Assembly (NCBI RefSeq): GCF_002929555.1
Contig: NZ_PJJP01000035.1
Coordinates: 45,747-109,746, forward strand
Origin: Cryobacterium sp. N22
GTDB lineage: Bacteria; Actinomycetota; Actinomycetes; Actinomycetales; Microbacteriaceae
Direction of reading: 5' to 3'
Length of the DNA stretch: 64,000 bases
Part shown: positions 35,840 to 44,233 of the stretch, in pieces
Layout: each line of letters begins with the position of its first letter
How positions within the stretch are numbered: position 1 is the first letter of the stretch
The notes under the pieces: model-generated
Databases searched by the model: none
What the model was told of the DNA's origin: nothing
What the model saw: only the letters and a program-made list of their open reading frames with translations
Translations under genes and position numbers: made by a program

Positions 35840-37489
35840 CTATGCCGCCTTCTGTTGGTTGGTGTTGCGCTCGGAGCGAGCGGTCCGCTCTGCCTTGAGG
35901 GTGGCGCGGACGTCAGCGAACGACTGGTGCTTGTAGAAGTACCCATCCTCCCAGACGACCTCAAGAAGGCCGGTCTCAGCCTCTTCAGCTGTCCGCTCGT
36001 CGACCTGGTAGATCTCACCGTTCTCGTCGCGGTGGAGGGCGATGCGACCCTTGGCACTCTTCTTGCCGCCGCCACCGGTCTTCGGATCCTTCTGGATATC
36101 GGTGGAGACTCCGTCGACCATGCCCCAGGTCGCCTTGACAGCTGATCCCAAATTATCTCTGGTGGCCATCTGGTAGGTAAAGCTGCCGATGCCAAACACT
36201 ACGTTGGTCGACGCCCACCCCTTGGCCTCGAGGCGCTGCATGATGCGCAGGGCGCGGTCGAGGTTGATGCTGTCGCCGTAAATGACGCCGATGTGGGGGT
36301 CGAGGACCTTGTAGCCCTGGTCGTTGACGGTGTAGCCGAAGATGTCTCCGAGGAGCTCCACGACGCCCTGGGCTTCGTTCGACATGCGACCGTGCGACTT
36401 CTCGTGCTCGTAGTAGCGGGCGTTGTCGAGGTGGGCGTCGTTCCGGTCGTCGGACACGTCCTCATCGGTCATGTAGGCGTTGTATTCACCGGTGACGATG
36501 TCGACTGGGTCGCCGGAGTCGGGGCGAATGACGAGCTTGCCGTCACGGGCGAGGATGCGGTTCTTGAGCCGTGGGAGCACCTCGGTGATCGCCGTGAAGA
36601 GGTCGTACCCGTCGGCGACGGCAGAGACGATGCCGGTCGGGAAGGTGTCGAGGATCTGTTCGAAGGTCTCGAGTTCACCCTTCTGGCCGCGGATGCACAT
36701 GACGGAGTGTTCGGTCGCGGGGACCGACGCTGCAACCCAGCCGTTGTCTCCGGGGTAGTACCGGCTGATGTGGTCAATGGAAGGCATCGAGTCGGTGCCA
36801 AGGAAGCTGGTGAGGTGGCCTGCTCCGCTGGCTGCGGCACTACCGATGGAGCTCTGACCGCGCATCGAGAAGTCGTGAGCCTGGAAGTCAACTCCGGCGA
36901 GACCAGCGGGGTCGGTGCGGAGAGCCCACTTCTCGAGTAGCTCGCGGTATTCCAGGGCGATGGTAGCAACGGTTCCGGGGTGCCAAATGGAGGCGCTCAG
37001 CGGGGTTTCGATGTAGTTGGGCAGCCAGTAGAAGGCATCGTGGGTGTTCTCGATGGTGAGGGTGGCGACGCCGATGGGAGCCAGCGTACCTTCGGGCAGC
37101 GCCTTGATCTTCAGCGGGAGGTAGCCGAGCTTGTGGAGGGCTCGGATGTGTTCGCTACCGATGGGGTTCGGGCCCAGGTAGTTGGTGAGTGCCTCTTCGT
37201 AAAGGGCAACGACAAGATCCTCATCTGCTTCGAAGAATGCTTTCCACGTCTCCACGAGGTAGCTCTGGATGAAGGACTGCACCCCGAAGACGACGGCGTG
37301 GGTGGATCCGGGCATGTACTTGTTGCTGCGGTTGGTCCAGTTGATCAGGATGCGAGTCGTGCCCGTGTTGTTTCCCCGGCCACTGCCGGCCTGCGGGTAC
37401 AGGGCCCGGTGCGAAAGCTTGTAGCCGTCGGTGTCGAGCAGCGCAGCGATCGGGCTGGCGGTGGTGATGCGTTGTGCGAGGCGAGGCAT
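35840..37489 (-). CDS. nadV: nicotinamide phosphoribosyltransferase-like protein
   Basis: This 549-residue protein resembles NadV/NAMPT, which makes NMN from nicotinamide and PRPP. It has LLDTDGYKLSHRALYP near 17-32, SSIGSAAASGAGHLTSFLGT, HSVMCIRGQ, LVIRPDSGDPVD (about 320-331) and GVIYGDSINLD. It is somewhat longer than typical NadV (about 460-500). Its ATG overlaps the stop of the PRPP-synthetase-like gene by one base (TAATG), so it is tightly coupled. Phage Namat enzymes, which transfer ADP-ribose instead of phosphoribose, are annotated the same way. Sequence alone does not tell me which. Confidence 0.92.
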   Translation of the reverse strand: MPRLAQRITTASPIAALLDTDGYKLSHRALYPQAGSGRGNNTGTTRILINWTNRSNKYMPGSTHAVVFGVQSFIQSYLVETWKAFFEADEDLVVALYEEALTNYLGPNPIGSEHIRALHKLGYLPLKIKALPEGTLAPIGVATLTIENTHDAFYWLPNYIETPLSASIWHPGTVATIALEYRELLEKWALRTDPAGLAGVDFQAHDFSMRGQSSIGSAAASGAGHLTSFLGTDSMPSIDHISRYYPGDNGWVAASVPATEHSVMCIRGQKGELETFEQILDTFPTGIVSAVADGYDLFTAITEVLPRLKNRILARDGKLVIRPDSGDPVDIVTGEYNAYMTDEDVSDDRNDAHLDNARYYEHEKSHGRMSNEAQGVVELLGDIFGYTVNDQGYKVLDPHIGVIYGDSINLDRALRIMQRLEAKGWASTNVVFGIGSFTYQMATRDNLGSAVKATWGMVDGVSTDIQKDPKTGGGGKKSAKGRIALHRDENGEIYQVDERTAEEAETGLLEVVWEDGYFYKHQSFADVRATLKAERTARSERNTNQQKAA

Positions 37490-38313
37490 TAGTTGGTTCC
37501 AATCATGTAGGGAACGACGGGGATGACGCGGGCCGCGACATCGGGGTTGTAGGCACCGGGGTGTGAGTCGGTGGTGATGATCTCGCCGTACGAGTCGTTG
37601 AGTCCGGCGGCGGCTCCGGAGAAGATGCCGTGGGAAACGAAGAGGCCGAGCTGTTCGCGCGGGAGACCGGTAGCTGCGGCCAGGCCGCGGAAGGTGCCAC
37701 CTCCGTCTGCAATGTCGTCGACCACGAGGTATTTGCCGTCGGCCGGCAGGTCGGGGCACTGGAAGTTGCTGAGGGCACCGGTGGCTTCAACACGGTCCTT
37801 GGTGGCGGTGTAGAGCGGCAGGTGGAGCGCGTGGGCGGCGTGGCCGGCGCGGACGGCGGCACCCATGTCCGGGGCGATGATGCCGGTGTACGTCGTGTCG
37901 TAGCCGCCGACGGCCCGGCGAACGAGGCGGGTGCTGTCGATGATCTGGAGGTTGTTGATGAGCGCGGGCATGACCGGCGAGTGCGGGTCGAAGCAGATGA
38001 CGTGGTCGGCGCCGATGTCGTTGATGAGGCCGGCGTAGGCCTTGGCGCCGAAGGGGAGGCCGCGGTCGGCGCGGGCTCCGGGGAGGTAGGGGATGTAGGC
38101 GGTGGCCACTCCCCCGGCTGCGTGGACCATCTCGGCCCACATCTTCGCGGCTACATAGTCGTTGGCGTCGGCTCCGCGGATGATGCAGTGCTCGTCCTGC
38201 TCGGCGCCGGTCCCGCTGTCCTTGAAGTGGCGTTCGCCACCCGGAAAGGTGAACGGTACGAAGCACGAGTCGACGGGAAAACCGTTGGCCTGTGCGCGGA
38301 ATGTGATGCTCAT
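37489..38313 (-). CDS. ribose-phosphate pyrophosphokinase-like protein
   Basis: This 274-residue PRPP-synthetase-like protein has the N-terminal FPGGERHF, a YIPYLPGARADRG catalytic stretch and the PRPP-binding loop KYLVVDDIADGGGT near 190-203. It is shorter than housekeeping Prs (about 310-325 residues). It is followed by nadV with overlapping codons. Paralogous Prs next to NadV could supply PRPP for nicotinamide salvage. Alternatively it is an Adps-type enzyme that makes ADP-ribose pyrophosphate, as in the phage NARP1 pathway. An AGAGGGA ribosome site precedes the ATG. Confidence 0.9.
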   Translation of the reverse strand: MSITFRAQANGFPVDSCFVPFTFPGGERHFKDSGTGAEQDEHCIIRGADANDYVAAKMWAEMVHAAGGVATAYIPYLPGARADRGLPFGAKAYAGLINDIGADHVICFDPHSPVMPALINNLQIIDSTRLVRRAVGGYDTTYTGIIAPDMGAAVRAGHAAHALHLPLYTATKDRVEATGALSNFQCPDLPADGKYLVVDDIADGGGTFRGLAAATGLPREQLGLFVSHGIFSGAAAGLNDSYGEIITTDSHPGAYNPDVAARVIPVVPYMIGTN

Positions 38314-38325
38314 GTGTCGTCCCTC

Positions 38326-38398
38326 TAGTTTTCGTCTGGTTGACGATTACTAAACTGTAACACGCGCGGGGCAGTAATATTCCGATTGACGAAAACTA
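38326..38398. promoter_or_regulatory. two NrtR-type operators upstream of the NAD-salvage operon
   Basis: Operator 1 (38326-38352): TAGTTTTCGTC, five bases, GACGATTACTA. Operator 2 (38372-38398): CAGTAATATTC, five bases, GACGAAAACTA. Both are 27-bp palindromes of the same pattern, centres 46 bp apart, beginning 13 bp upstream of the first start codon. Confidence 0.75.
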
Positions 38399-38519
38399 TT
38401 TTCAGGGACACCCTTTCCGCGGATGGTTACGGATGGGGTGGCATTTGCCTGGCTCTGCGACGTCTTCGTCTACCCCGCAGCACCATTAGATTCAGATGAC
38501 ACCAACGAAGGAGTACGCG

Positions 38520-39530
38520 ATGAATCGCGCGATCGTCGAACGTGAGCTCACCGCGCCGGTTTCGCTGTGCCTGCCCGACGGGCGCCTCAACCCCGCCGCC
38601 GTCGGCTGGAGCAGAAAGCCTCTGCACGACACCGCTGGCATCGACGGCCGCAGCAGCTGGGGCCGCAACAAGCGCTGGGAGTACTGGGGCGTCACCACAC
38701 CCACCCACATCGTGACGCTGACCGTCTCCTCGCTCGACTACGCAGCCGTGCACAACATCCTGATTCACGACCGGTTATCGGGAACGACGCTCGAACGCGG
38801 CGCCGTCGCACCGCTGGGATCAAGCGCCACGCTCCCGGCATCGCTCGGCGCATCATCCGCCCGGGCACGCACCCGGTCGCTCACGATCGACATCGACGAG
38901 GTGCCCGGCGGCACCCGCCTGCGTGGGCGCGCCGCGGGGGTGGCGTTCGACATCACTGCCGTGCGTCCGGCCGGCCACGAGGCGCTGGCTGTCGTGGTTC
39001 CGTGGTCCCCGACGCGCTTCCAGTACACCGTCAAAGACGTGGCCCGGCCGGCCGAGGGGTGGGTCGAGGTCGAGGGCGACCGGATTCACCTTCCCTCCGG
39101 CGACAGCTGGGCGGTGCTCGATCATGGCCGCGGTCGCTGGCCGTACCGGATGACCTGGAATTGGGGAGCGGCGTCGGGAGTCGTCGACGGACGCACGGTC
39201 GGCCTCCAGCTGGGCGGCCGATGGACGGACGGGACCGGTTCGACCGAGAACGCGGTGCTCGTCGACGGGGTACTCCACAAGATCAGCGAAGAACTCGACT
39301 GGGTCTACGACGAAGCCGATTGGCTCGCCCCGTGGCGCATTCACGGCGCGAGCCTCGACCTGCGCTTCGACCCGTTCTGGGACCACGCCAGCAAGACCGA
39401 ACTCCTGGTCTTCGGCAGCCGCGGTCACCAGTGTTTCGGCCACTACTCGGGCTGGGTCGACACCGAGCTGGGCCGCATCCGGGTCGACAATCTGCTGGGC
39501 TGGGCGGAAGACGTGCGCAACCGCTGGTGA
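38520..39530 (+). CDS. DUF2804 family protein
   Basis: This 336-residue protein belongs to the DUF2804 family: LTAPVSLCLPDGRLNPAAVGW early, then SSWGRNKRWEYWGVTTP, MTWNWGAASG, GGRWTDGTGSTENA and a C-terminal FGHYSGWVDTELG. The ATG at 38520 has AAGGAG six bases upstream, so the longer 38496 start is rejected. The fold is probably lipocalin-like; function unknown. It is divergent from the NAD-salvage operon. Confidence 0.9.
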   Translation: MNRAIVERELTAPVSLCLPDGRLNPAAVGWSRKPLHDTAGIDGRSSWGRNKRWEYWGVTTPTHIVTLTVSSLDYAAVHNILIHDRLSGTTLERGAVAPLGSSATLPASLGASSARARTRSLTIDIDEVPGGTRLRGRAAGVAFDITAVRPAGHEALAVVVPWSPTRFQYTVKDVARPAEGWVEVEGDRIHLPSGDSWAVLDHGRGRWPYRMTWNWGAASGVVDGRTVGLQLGGRWTDGTGSTENAVLVDGVLHKISEELDWVYDEADWLAPWRIHGASLDLRFDPFWDHASKTELLVFGSRGHQCFGHYSGWVDTELGRIRVDNLLGWAEDVRNRW

Positions 39531-39563
39531 CAGCGGCCATATGAACCGGGCGACTTCGACCCT

Positions 39564-39890
39564 CTACGGTGTCTTCGCCGAGGCGGCGATCACGGAGGGC
39601 AGGAAGCCAGGATAGGCCTGCTCCATATCGTCGAGCCGGAGGAGGTTCATTCTGGACGTGCCGACGTAGTACTGGTGCAGCACGCCCGCCTGACGCAGGG
39701 CGGTGAAGTGGTGCGTGGCCGTTGACGCCTTGACGGGCAGCTCGATGGCGCCACAGCTGAGGGCATCGTCGGCGCTTGCCAGTTGCCGCAGGATGCTGAG
39801 TCGCACCGGATCCGCGACGGCGGCGAGGACTCGAGCGAAGTCGAAATCGGCGATGCCGGGTTCGTCGGTCATCTCGTTGACTCGTGCCAT
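39564..39890 (-). CDS. ArsR-family transcriptional regulator
   Basis: This 108-residue winged-helix repressor has ALSCGAIELPVKASTATHHF as recognition region (residues about 45-64) and DPVRLSILRQL before it. It starts at the ATG at 39890, six bases after AGGAGG. The 39896 ATG overlaps that ribosome site. It has no paired-cysteine metal site, so it probably senses something other than metal. It follows the alcohol-dehydrogenase gene in the same direction, whose upstream region holds a 12-bp inverted repeat that may be its operator. Confidence 0.85.
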   Translation of the reverse strand: MARVNEMTDEPGIADFDFARVLAAVADPVRLSILRQLASADDALSCGAIELPVKASTATHHFTALRQAGVLHQYYVGTSRMNLLRLDDMEQAYPGFLPSVIAASAKTP

Positions 39891-39954
39891 GTTCATCCTC
39901 CTGTCAGCCTCACAATTCTACGAGGCGCGCCCTCCCCCACCGCCGTCGTCGGTT

Positions 39955-40965
39955 TCAGCCGACTTTGATGACAATCTTGCCGAAGGCGCCGCGCGCGAGC
40001 TGGTCGTAGGCCGCGTGCGCGTCGGCGAAGTCGTAGACGGTGTCGATGACGGGCGTGATGTGGTGCTCGTCGAGGAACCGAACGAGGTCGTGGAACGACC
40101 TGCGGTGCCCGACGGCGATGCCCTGAATGTGCGTCTGGTGCCAGATGACATCCATCAGGTCCAGCGTCGCGCTCTGCCCGTCCAGGAATCCGACGACCGC
40201 GACCATTCCGCTGCCTCGAGCGGCCCTGATCGAGTCCCGGAGCCCCTCACCGCCGACGACGTCGATGACGAGGTCGACGCCGCGACCGTCGGTCAGCTCG
40301 AGTGCCGCGGCCGCCCAGTCCGGCGTCGTGCGGTAGTTGATGGTGTCGGTGGCACCCAGCTCGCGGGCTCGGGCGAGCTTGTCGTCGCTGCTCGAGGTGG
40401 CGATCACGCGGGCGCCCAGCGCCGAGGCGATCTGGATGGCGAAAATCGACACGCCGCCGGTGCCTTGAACGAGGATGGTGTCGCCGGCACCGATGTCGCC
40501 GTACTCACGCATCGCGAACCACGGGGTCAGGGCGGCGATCGGAAGCGTCGCCGCCTCCTCGTCGCTGAGATACGGCGGCGTGGGCACGACGGCGTCTTCA
40601 CTGAGCACCTGGTACTCGGCGAGTCCTCCACCGAGCGGGCCGCCAACCTGGAAATCGGCGTACTCAGGCAGCCACGGGCCGTCTTGCCAGGTTGAGTAGA
40701 AGTGCGAGGTGACCCGGTCGCCGACCGCGTACTTCGTCACCCCGGAGCCGGTCGCCGCAACGACGCCGGCGAAATCTGCGACCGGGATGAGCCCCTTGGG
40801 CATTTTCTCGGGAGCGTAGATGCCGTCCACCAGGGCCTTGTCGCGGTAGTTCAACGACACGGCCGAGACCTTGATCAGCAGTTCGCCGGCGGCGGGTTCC
40901 GGTGTCGGGATTTCGTGCAGGTTCAGGTTCTCGAGACCGAAGTCGTCCAACATCCAGGCGCGCAT
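39955..40965 (-). CDS. NAD(P)-dependent zinc-type alcohol dehydrogenase
   Basis: This 336-residue medium-chain dehydrogenase has a GroES-like N-terminal domain (VSLNYRDKALVDG, then IPVADFAGVV) and a Rossmann domain with VQGTGGVSIFAIQIA near 165-179. The cysteines of the catalytic zinc site are replaced, so it is a zinc-independent quinone-oxidoreductase-like member. AAAGGA precedes the ATG. It is followed by the ArsR gene. The long inverted repeat at 41018-41057 lies just upstream and probably regulates it. Confidence 0.88.
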   Translation of the reverse strand: MRAWMLDDFGLENLNLHEIPTPEPAAGELLIKVSAVSLNYRDKALVDGIYAPEKMPKGLIPVADFAGVVAATGSGVTKYAVGDRVTSHFYSTWQDGPWLPEYADFQVGGPLGGGLAEYQVLSEDAVVPTPPYLSDEEAATLPIAALTPWFAMREYGDIGAGDTILVQGTGGVSIFAIQIASALGARVIATSSSDDKLARARELGATDTINYRTTPDWAAAALELTDGRGVDLVIDVVGGEGLRDSIRAARGSGMVAVVGFLDGQSATLDLMDVIWHQTHIQGIAVGHRRSFHDLVRFLDEHHITPVIDTVYDFADAHAAYDQLARGAFGKIVIKVG

Positions 40966-41017
40966 GTGTTCCTTTCGTTTGGCAGGGCACTGCGCCCCAC
41001 CTCCTCCATCATGCGGC

Positions 41018-41057
41018 TTATTTCGATCTACGTCAAATATGAGACAGATCGAAATAA
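41018..41057. promoter_or_regulatory. 12-bp inverted repeat upstream of dehydrogenase-arsR
   Basis: TTATTTCGATCT (41018-41029) and AGATCGAAATAA (41046-41057) are perfect complements, 16 bp apart. It lies 53 bp upstream of the dehydrogenase start. The AT-rich arms stand out from the surrounding GC-rich DNA; a two-dimer ArsR-type operator is likely. Confidence 0.65.
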
Positions 41058-41073
41058 CGAGTCGCGCGGTTCG

Positions 41074-41697
41074 TCACCCGGCCGCCCGGCGAGCGACGAT
41101 CGCCCCGTGGGGGCGGGTGCCGGGCCCGGTTCTGGTGTGGGTTTCGACGACGTCGAACCCGGCAGCACGCAGTTCCACGCTCAGCGCGGCGATGGGCCAG
41201 CGGTAGGCGGTGACCACGGCGTGATCGAAGGGCTCCAGTCGCGCACCGTCGAAAAAGCCCAGCAGCAGGCCGCCGCCCGGGCGCAGGCAGCGGGCGAACT
41301 CGGTCAGCGCGGCTCGAACATCCGGCGGCGGCAGGTGAATGACCGAGTACCAGCTCAGGATGCCGCCGAGCGCCGCATCCGCCACGCCCAGTGCGTCGAG
41401 GGTGCCCTCCCGGAAGGTCACCGTGGGAAACCTCTGGCTCGCGAGGTCGATGAACTCAGGCACCATGTCGACACCGCTCACCTCGACGCCGCATTCCTGG
41501 AGGAACCGGCTCCAGTGCCCCGGGCCGCAGCCGGCATCGATGACGGGGCCCGCCACCGTTCCCGCCCAGGCCTCGACCAGCGCCCGGTCCGACGGATGCA
41601 CCGCCTCCATCGATCCCAGCGCCACGGTGTATTCGGCCGCACGGCGGCGGTACTCCTCGCGCACGCGCTCGTGCGGCCGGGCCGCGTCAGGGGTCAT
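41074..41697 (-). CDS. class I SAM-dependent methyltransferase
   Basis: This 207-residue methyltransferase carries VIDAGCGPGHWSRFL near 52-66 (motif I), VSGVDMVPEFIDLA (motif II), and LSWYSVIHLPPPDV and CLRPGGGLLLGFF (motif III and after). The substrate is unknown, but a small molecule is the usual one for this type. It is monocistronic, divergent from the small gene at 41786. Confidence 0.88.
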   Translation of the reverse strand: MTPDAARPHERVREEYRRRAAEYTVALGSMEAVHPSDRALVEAWAGTVAGPVIDAGCGPGHWSRFLQECGVEVSGVDMVPEFIDLASQRFPTVTFREGTLDALGVADAALGGILSWYSVIHLPPPDVRAALTEFARCLRPGGGLLLGFFDGARLEPFDHAVVTAYRWPIAALSVELRAAGFDVVETHTRTGPGTRPHGAIVARRAAG

Positions 41698-41785
41698 CCG
41701 GTCAGGTTACGCGACGCAATCCTGCGTCCGCCCGCACCATCGTGAGGCACAATGGTGCCCATCAGTTCCGCGAGCGGAGGACAGC

Positions 41786-42025
41786 ATGACCGGCGACACC
41801 CAGGACGAACCGATTCAGGCCCAGCACAGCACGACCGAAAACGACAAGGTGGCGGGCATCCTGCTGCAACAGGAAGCGGACCTGGCCGGCCACGACGAGG
41901 CCCAGGTCCTGGTCGCGTTGCGCCAACGCTTCGCCGACGGCGGCCATGAGGTGCCCGAGGAGGCCCTCAGGGAACACGCCCGTCGCATCGCTGCCCTCGA
42001 GCCGAACGACTTCTCGAAGGAGTAG
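41786..42025 (+). CDS. small conserved-looking hypothetical protein, 79 residues
   Basis: This acidic 79-residue protein has a clear ribosome site (GGAGG, five bases before the ATG). It begins MTGDTQDEPIQAQHSTTEND, and a helical rest includes QQEADLAGHDEAQVLVAL and VPEEALREHARRIAAL. It has no known domain, membrane segment or cysteines. The ribosome site and amphipathic helices suggest a real gene. It is convergent with the PfkB kinase gene. Confidence 0.7.
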   Translation: MTGDTQDEPIQAQHSTTENDKVAGILLQQEADLAGHDEAQVLVALRQRFADGGHEVPEEALREHARRIAALEPNDFSKE

Positions 42026-42059
42026 GCGCAGCGGGGCACCTCGCCGAAGATCCCGCGCG

Positions 42060-42917
42060 CTACGGCAGTAGCGCGTCCAACGACGGGTGCAGATGCTTCG
42101 TGCCGAGGGCAATGGTGGCCTGCGCGGCGGCGGCAGTGAGCGCCGTGGCCCTGGATGCGCCAGACAGGGTGGCATCGAGGAAGCCCGCGAAGAACGCATC
42201 GCCGGCACCGTTGGTGTCCCGAACCTCCACGGGCACAGCGGCCACCCGGTGCTGCCCCTCGGCGTCGAAGGCCATGGCACCGTCGGCGCCGAGGGTGCAC
42301 ACGACTGCCGTGGCGCCGGCCTCCACCCGGGCGCGCATGAAGGCCGACGGGTCGCTCATCCCGTCGGCGTTCATGAAGATGTAGTCGGCCGCCCGGATGA
42401 ACGGCTCGTGGAACTCGGACTGGCCGTCGTAGTCGTGGACATCGGTCCAGATGGGAACGCCGGCCGCGATGGCCGTGGGGAGCAGGGCCCGGGACGTTTC
42501 GGAGAGGTCCATCACCAGGGCCGCGGCGCCCCGGCTCATCGCCGCGAACTGGGCGACGTCGGGTTCGGAAAACGCCGGCACCGAGAGGTACACGGACACC
42601 CGCTCCCCCGCCCGGGTCATCAGGTTCAGGTGCCGTTCGCCGGCGCCCGGCACCACCGGCGCGGTCACCCGGATTCCCGCCGACTCGAGAGCGGAGCGCA
42701 CCCGGCCCGACGCATCGTCGTCGCCGAGCAGGGTCTGGCACGCGACCGTGCGGCCGAGCCCGGCCAGGTGCAGCGCCTTGCCCGCAGAGGTGCCGCCGAC
42801 GGTCTGGAAATCCTCCAGGGCGAAGGTGACATGCGGGCGCGGCTCCGGCAGCTGATCAAGGTAGACCAGGGTGTTCCACGACACCGGTCCGCACACAACG
42901 ATGTGGTCCACGCCCAT
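42060..42917 (-). CDS. PfkB-family carbohydrate kinase
   Basis: This 285-residue ribokinase-family enzyme phosphorylates a sugar or nucleoside. It has GGTSAGKALHLAGLG near 41-55 (substrate site) and the C-terminal catalytic signature DTNGAGDAFFAGF near 234-246, with Asp of GAGD as base. GGAGGGC precedes the start. Its substrate cannot be assigned; ribose and adenosine are typical. It is monocistronic. Confidence 0.88.
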   Translation of the reverse strand: MGVDHIVVCGPVSWNTLVYLDQLPEPRPHVTFALEDFQTVGGTSAGKALHLAGLGRTVACQTLLGDDDASGRVRSALESAGIRVTAPVVPGAGERHLNLMTRAGERVSVYLSVPAFSEPDVAQFAAMSRGAAALVMDLSETSRALLPTAIAAGVPIWTDVHDYDGQSEFHEPFIRAADYIFMNADGMSDPSAFMRARVEAGATAVVCTLGADGAMAFDAEGQHRVAAVPVEVRDTNGAGDAFFAGFLDATLSGASRATALTAAAAQATIALGTKHLHPSLDALLP

Positions 42918-42965
42918 ATTGCCCTCCGTCGAGACTGTGCTGATCCGCTCAGGCTACGGGACGCC

Positions 42966-44129
42966 TCACCGGTAGGGGCGGAAGAACTCGCGCAGTTCCC
43001 GGGCGTACAGCTCGGGTTCCTCGAGAGGCGCGAAATGCCCGCCGCGTGCGGGCTCGGTGGCACGCACGACGTTCGCGGTGCGCTCGAGCCAGGCCCGGGG
43101 CGGTCGCACGAGGTCGGCGGGGAAGATCGAGAAGCCCGACGGAACCTCTACCCGACGGGCGAGTTGGGCGGGCGGAATCGCGGCGTTCGCCGCGTACATC
43201 CGCATCGACGACCCGATGGTGCCGGTGAACCAGTAGATGGAGAGGTTGGTGAGGATCTCGTCCCTGCTGAACGCGCTCTCGAGGTCACCGTCGCAGTCGC
43301 TCCAGGCCCGCAGCTTCTCGACGATCCAGGCGGCCAGTCCCGCCGGCGAATCGGTGAGCCCGACAGCCGCGGTCTGCGGCTTGCTGCGGTGCATGGCTGC
43401 GTAGGCGCTTTCGGCCGCTCCCCAGGCCGCGCCGGATTCCAGCCAGACGCGCTCCTCCGGGGTGAGGTCGGCGGGGTCGCCCGAGTAGTGGGCCAGGCCC
43501 GCGTCCGTGCGGTGCACCGCCACGACCCGGTCGGAATGGTCCAGCGCGAGGTAGCGGCTGACGTGGCTGCCGATGTCGCCACCGGCGGCGCCGAACCGGG
43601 CGTAGCCGAGCCCGCCCATCAGCTCGGCCCACAGCCCGGCGACGGCGATGGAGTCGAGCGGAGCCGCCGGGATGTCTGAGTAACCGAAGCCGGGTAGGTC
43701 GGGCGCCACCACGTCGAACGCGTCGGCGGGGTCGGCGCCGTGCGCACCCGGGTCGGTGAGCAGCGGGATCACCTTGGAGTAGCGCCAGAACGAATCCGGC
43801 CAGCCGTGGCTGAGCACCAGCGGCAGGGTGGGGCCGACCGGCGCGACGGCGCGGGCGTGCACGAAGTGGATGCCCAGGCCGCCGACCGGCGCCTTGAAGC
43901 GGGGCAGCCGGTTGAGCGCGGCCTCCTGCGCGGGCCAGTCGAAGCCATCCGCCCAGTAGGCGACGAGTTCGCGGAGGTAGGCGACGTCGGTGCCGAGCGA
44001 CCAGCCGGCGTCCGCGGGGGCGTCCGGCCAGCGGGTGGCCCGAAGCCGGGACCGGAGGTCATCGATTACGGCACGAGCGGTGACGGGAGCGAACGGCTCT
44101 GGCTGGAGGGCGGAATCTGGCATGGTCAT
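42966..44129 (-). CDS. epoxide hydrolase (EHN type)
   Basis: This 387-residue alpha/beta hydrolase has an N-terminal EHN domain (TRWPDAPADAGWSLGT) and HGWPDSFWRY near 110-119 (oxyanion and substrate region). The nucleophile Asp is in AGGDIGSHVSRYLA (about 177-190), and the catalytic His is in GGHFAPLEEP. It opens epoxides to diols. The length matches microsomal-type epoxide hydrolases of actinobacteria. It starts at ATG 44129; an ATG two codons later is equally possible. Confidence 0.9.
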   Translation of the reverse strand: MTMPDSALQPEPFAPVTARAVIDDLRSRLRATRWPDAPADAGWSLGTDVAYLRELVAYWADGFDWPAQEAALNRLPRFKAPVGGLGIHFVHARAVAPVGPTLPLVLSHGWPDSFWRYSKVIPLLTDPGAHGADPADAFDVVAPDLPGFGYSDIPAAPLDSIAVAGLWAELMGGLGYARFGAAGGDIGSHVSRYLALDHSDRVVAVHRTDAGLAHYSGDPADLTPEERVWLESGAAWGAAESAYAAMHRSKPQTAAVGLTDSPAGLAAWIVEKLRAWSDCDGDLESAFSRDEILTNLSIYWFTGTIGSSMRMYAANAAIPPAQLARRVEVPSGFSIFPADLVRPPRAWLERTANVVRATEPARGGHFAPLEEPELYARELREFFRPYR

Positions 44130-44233
44130 AGTCTGACGCGCTCATGGAACTCGGTGTTGCTGGCCCAGAGCTGATCCGGGACGCGCAGAAGGCCCGGGGT
44201 GACCCGGGCCGTGTCCGCGATAGCGTCCCGGGC

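Noticed and set aside
37490..37759. Upstream extension of nadV
   Set aside because: It runs through the prs-like gene in another frame; the ATG at 37489 overlaps the prs stop as expected for coupling.
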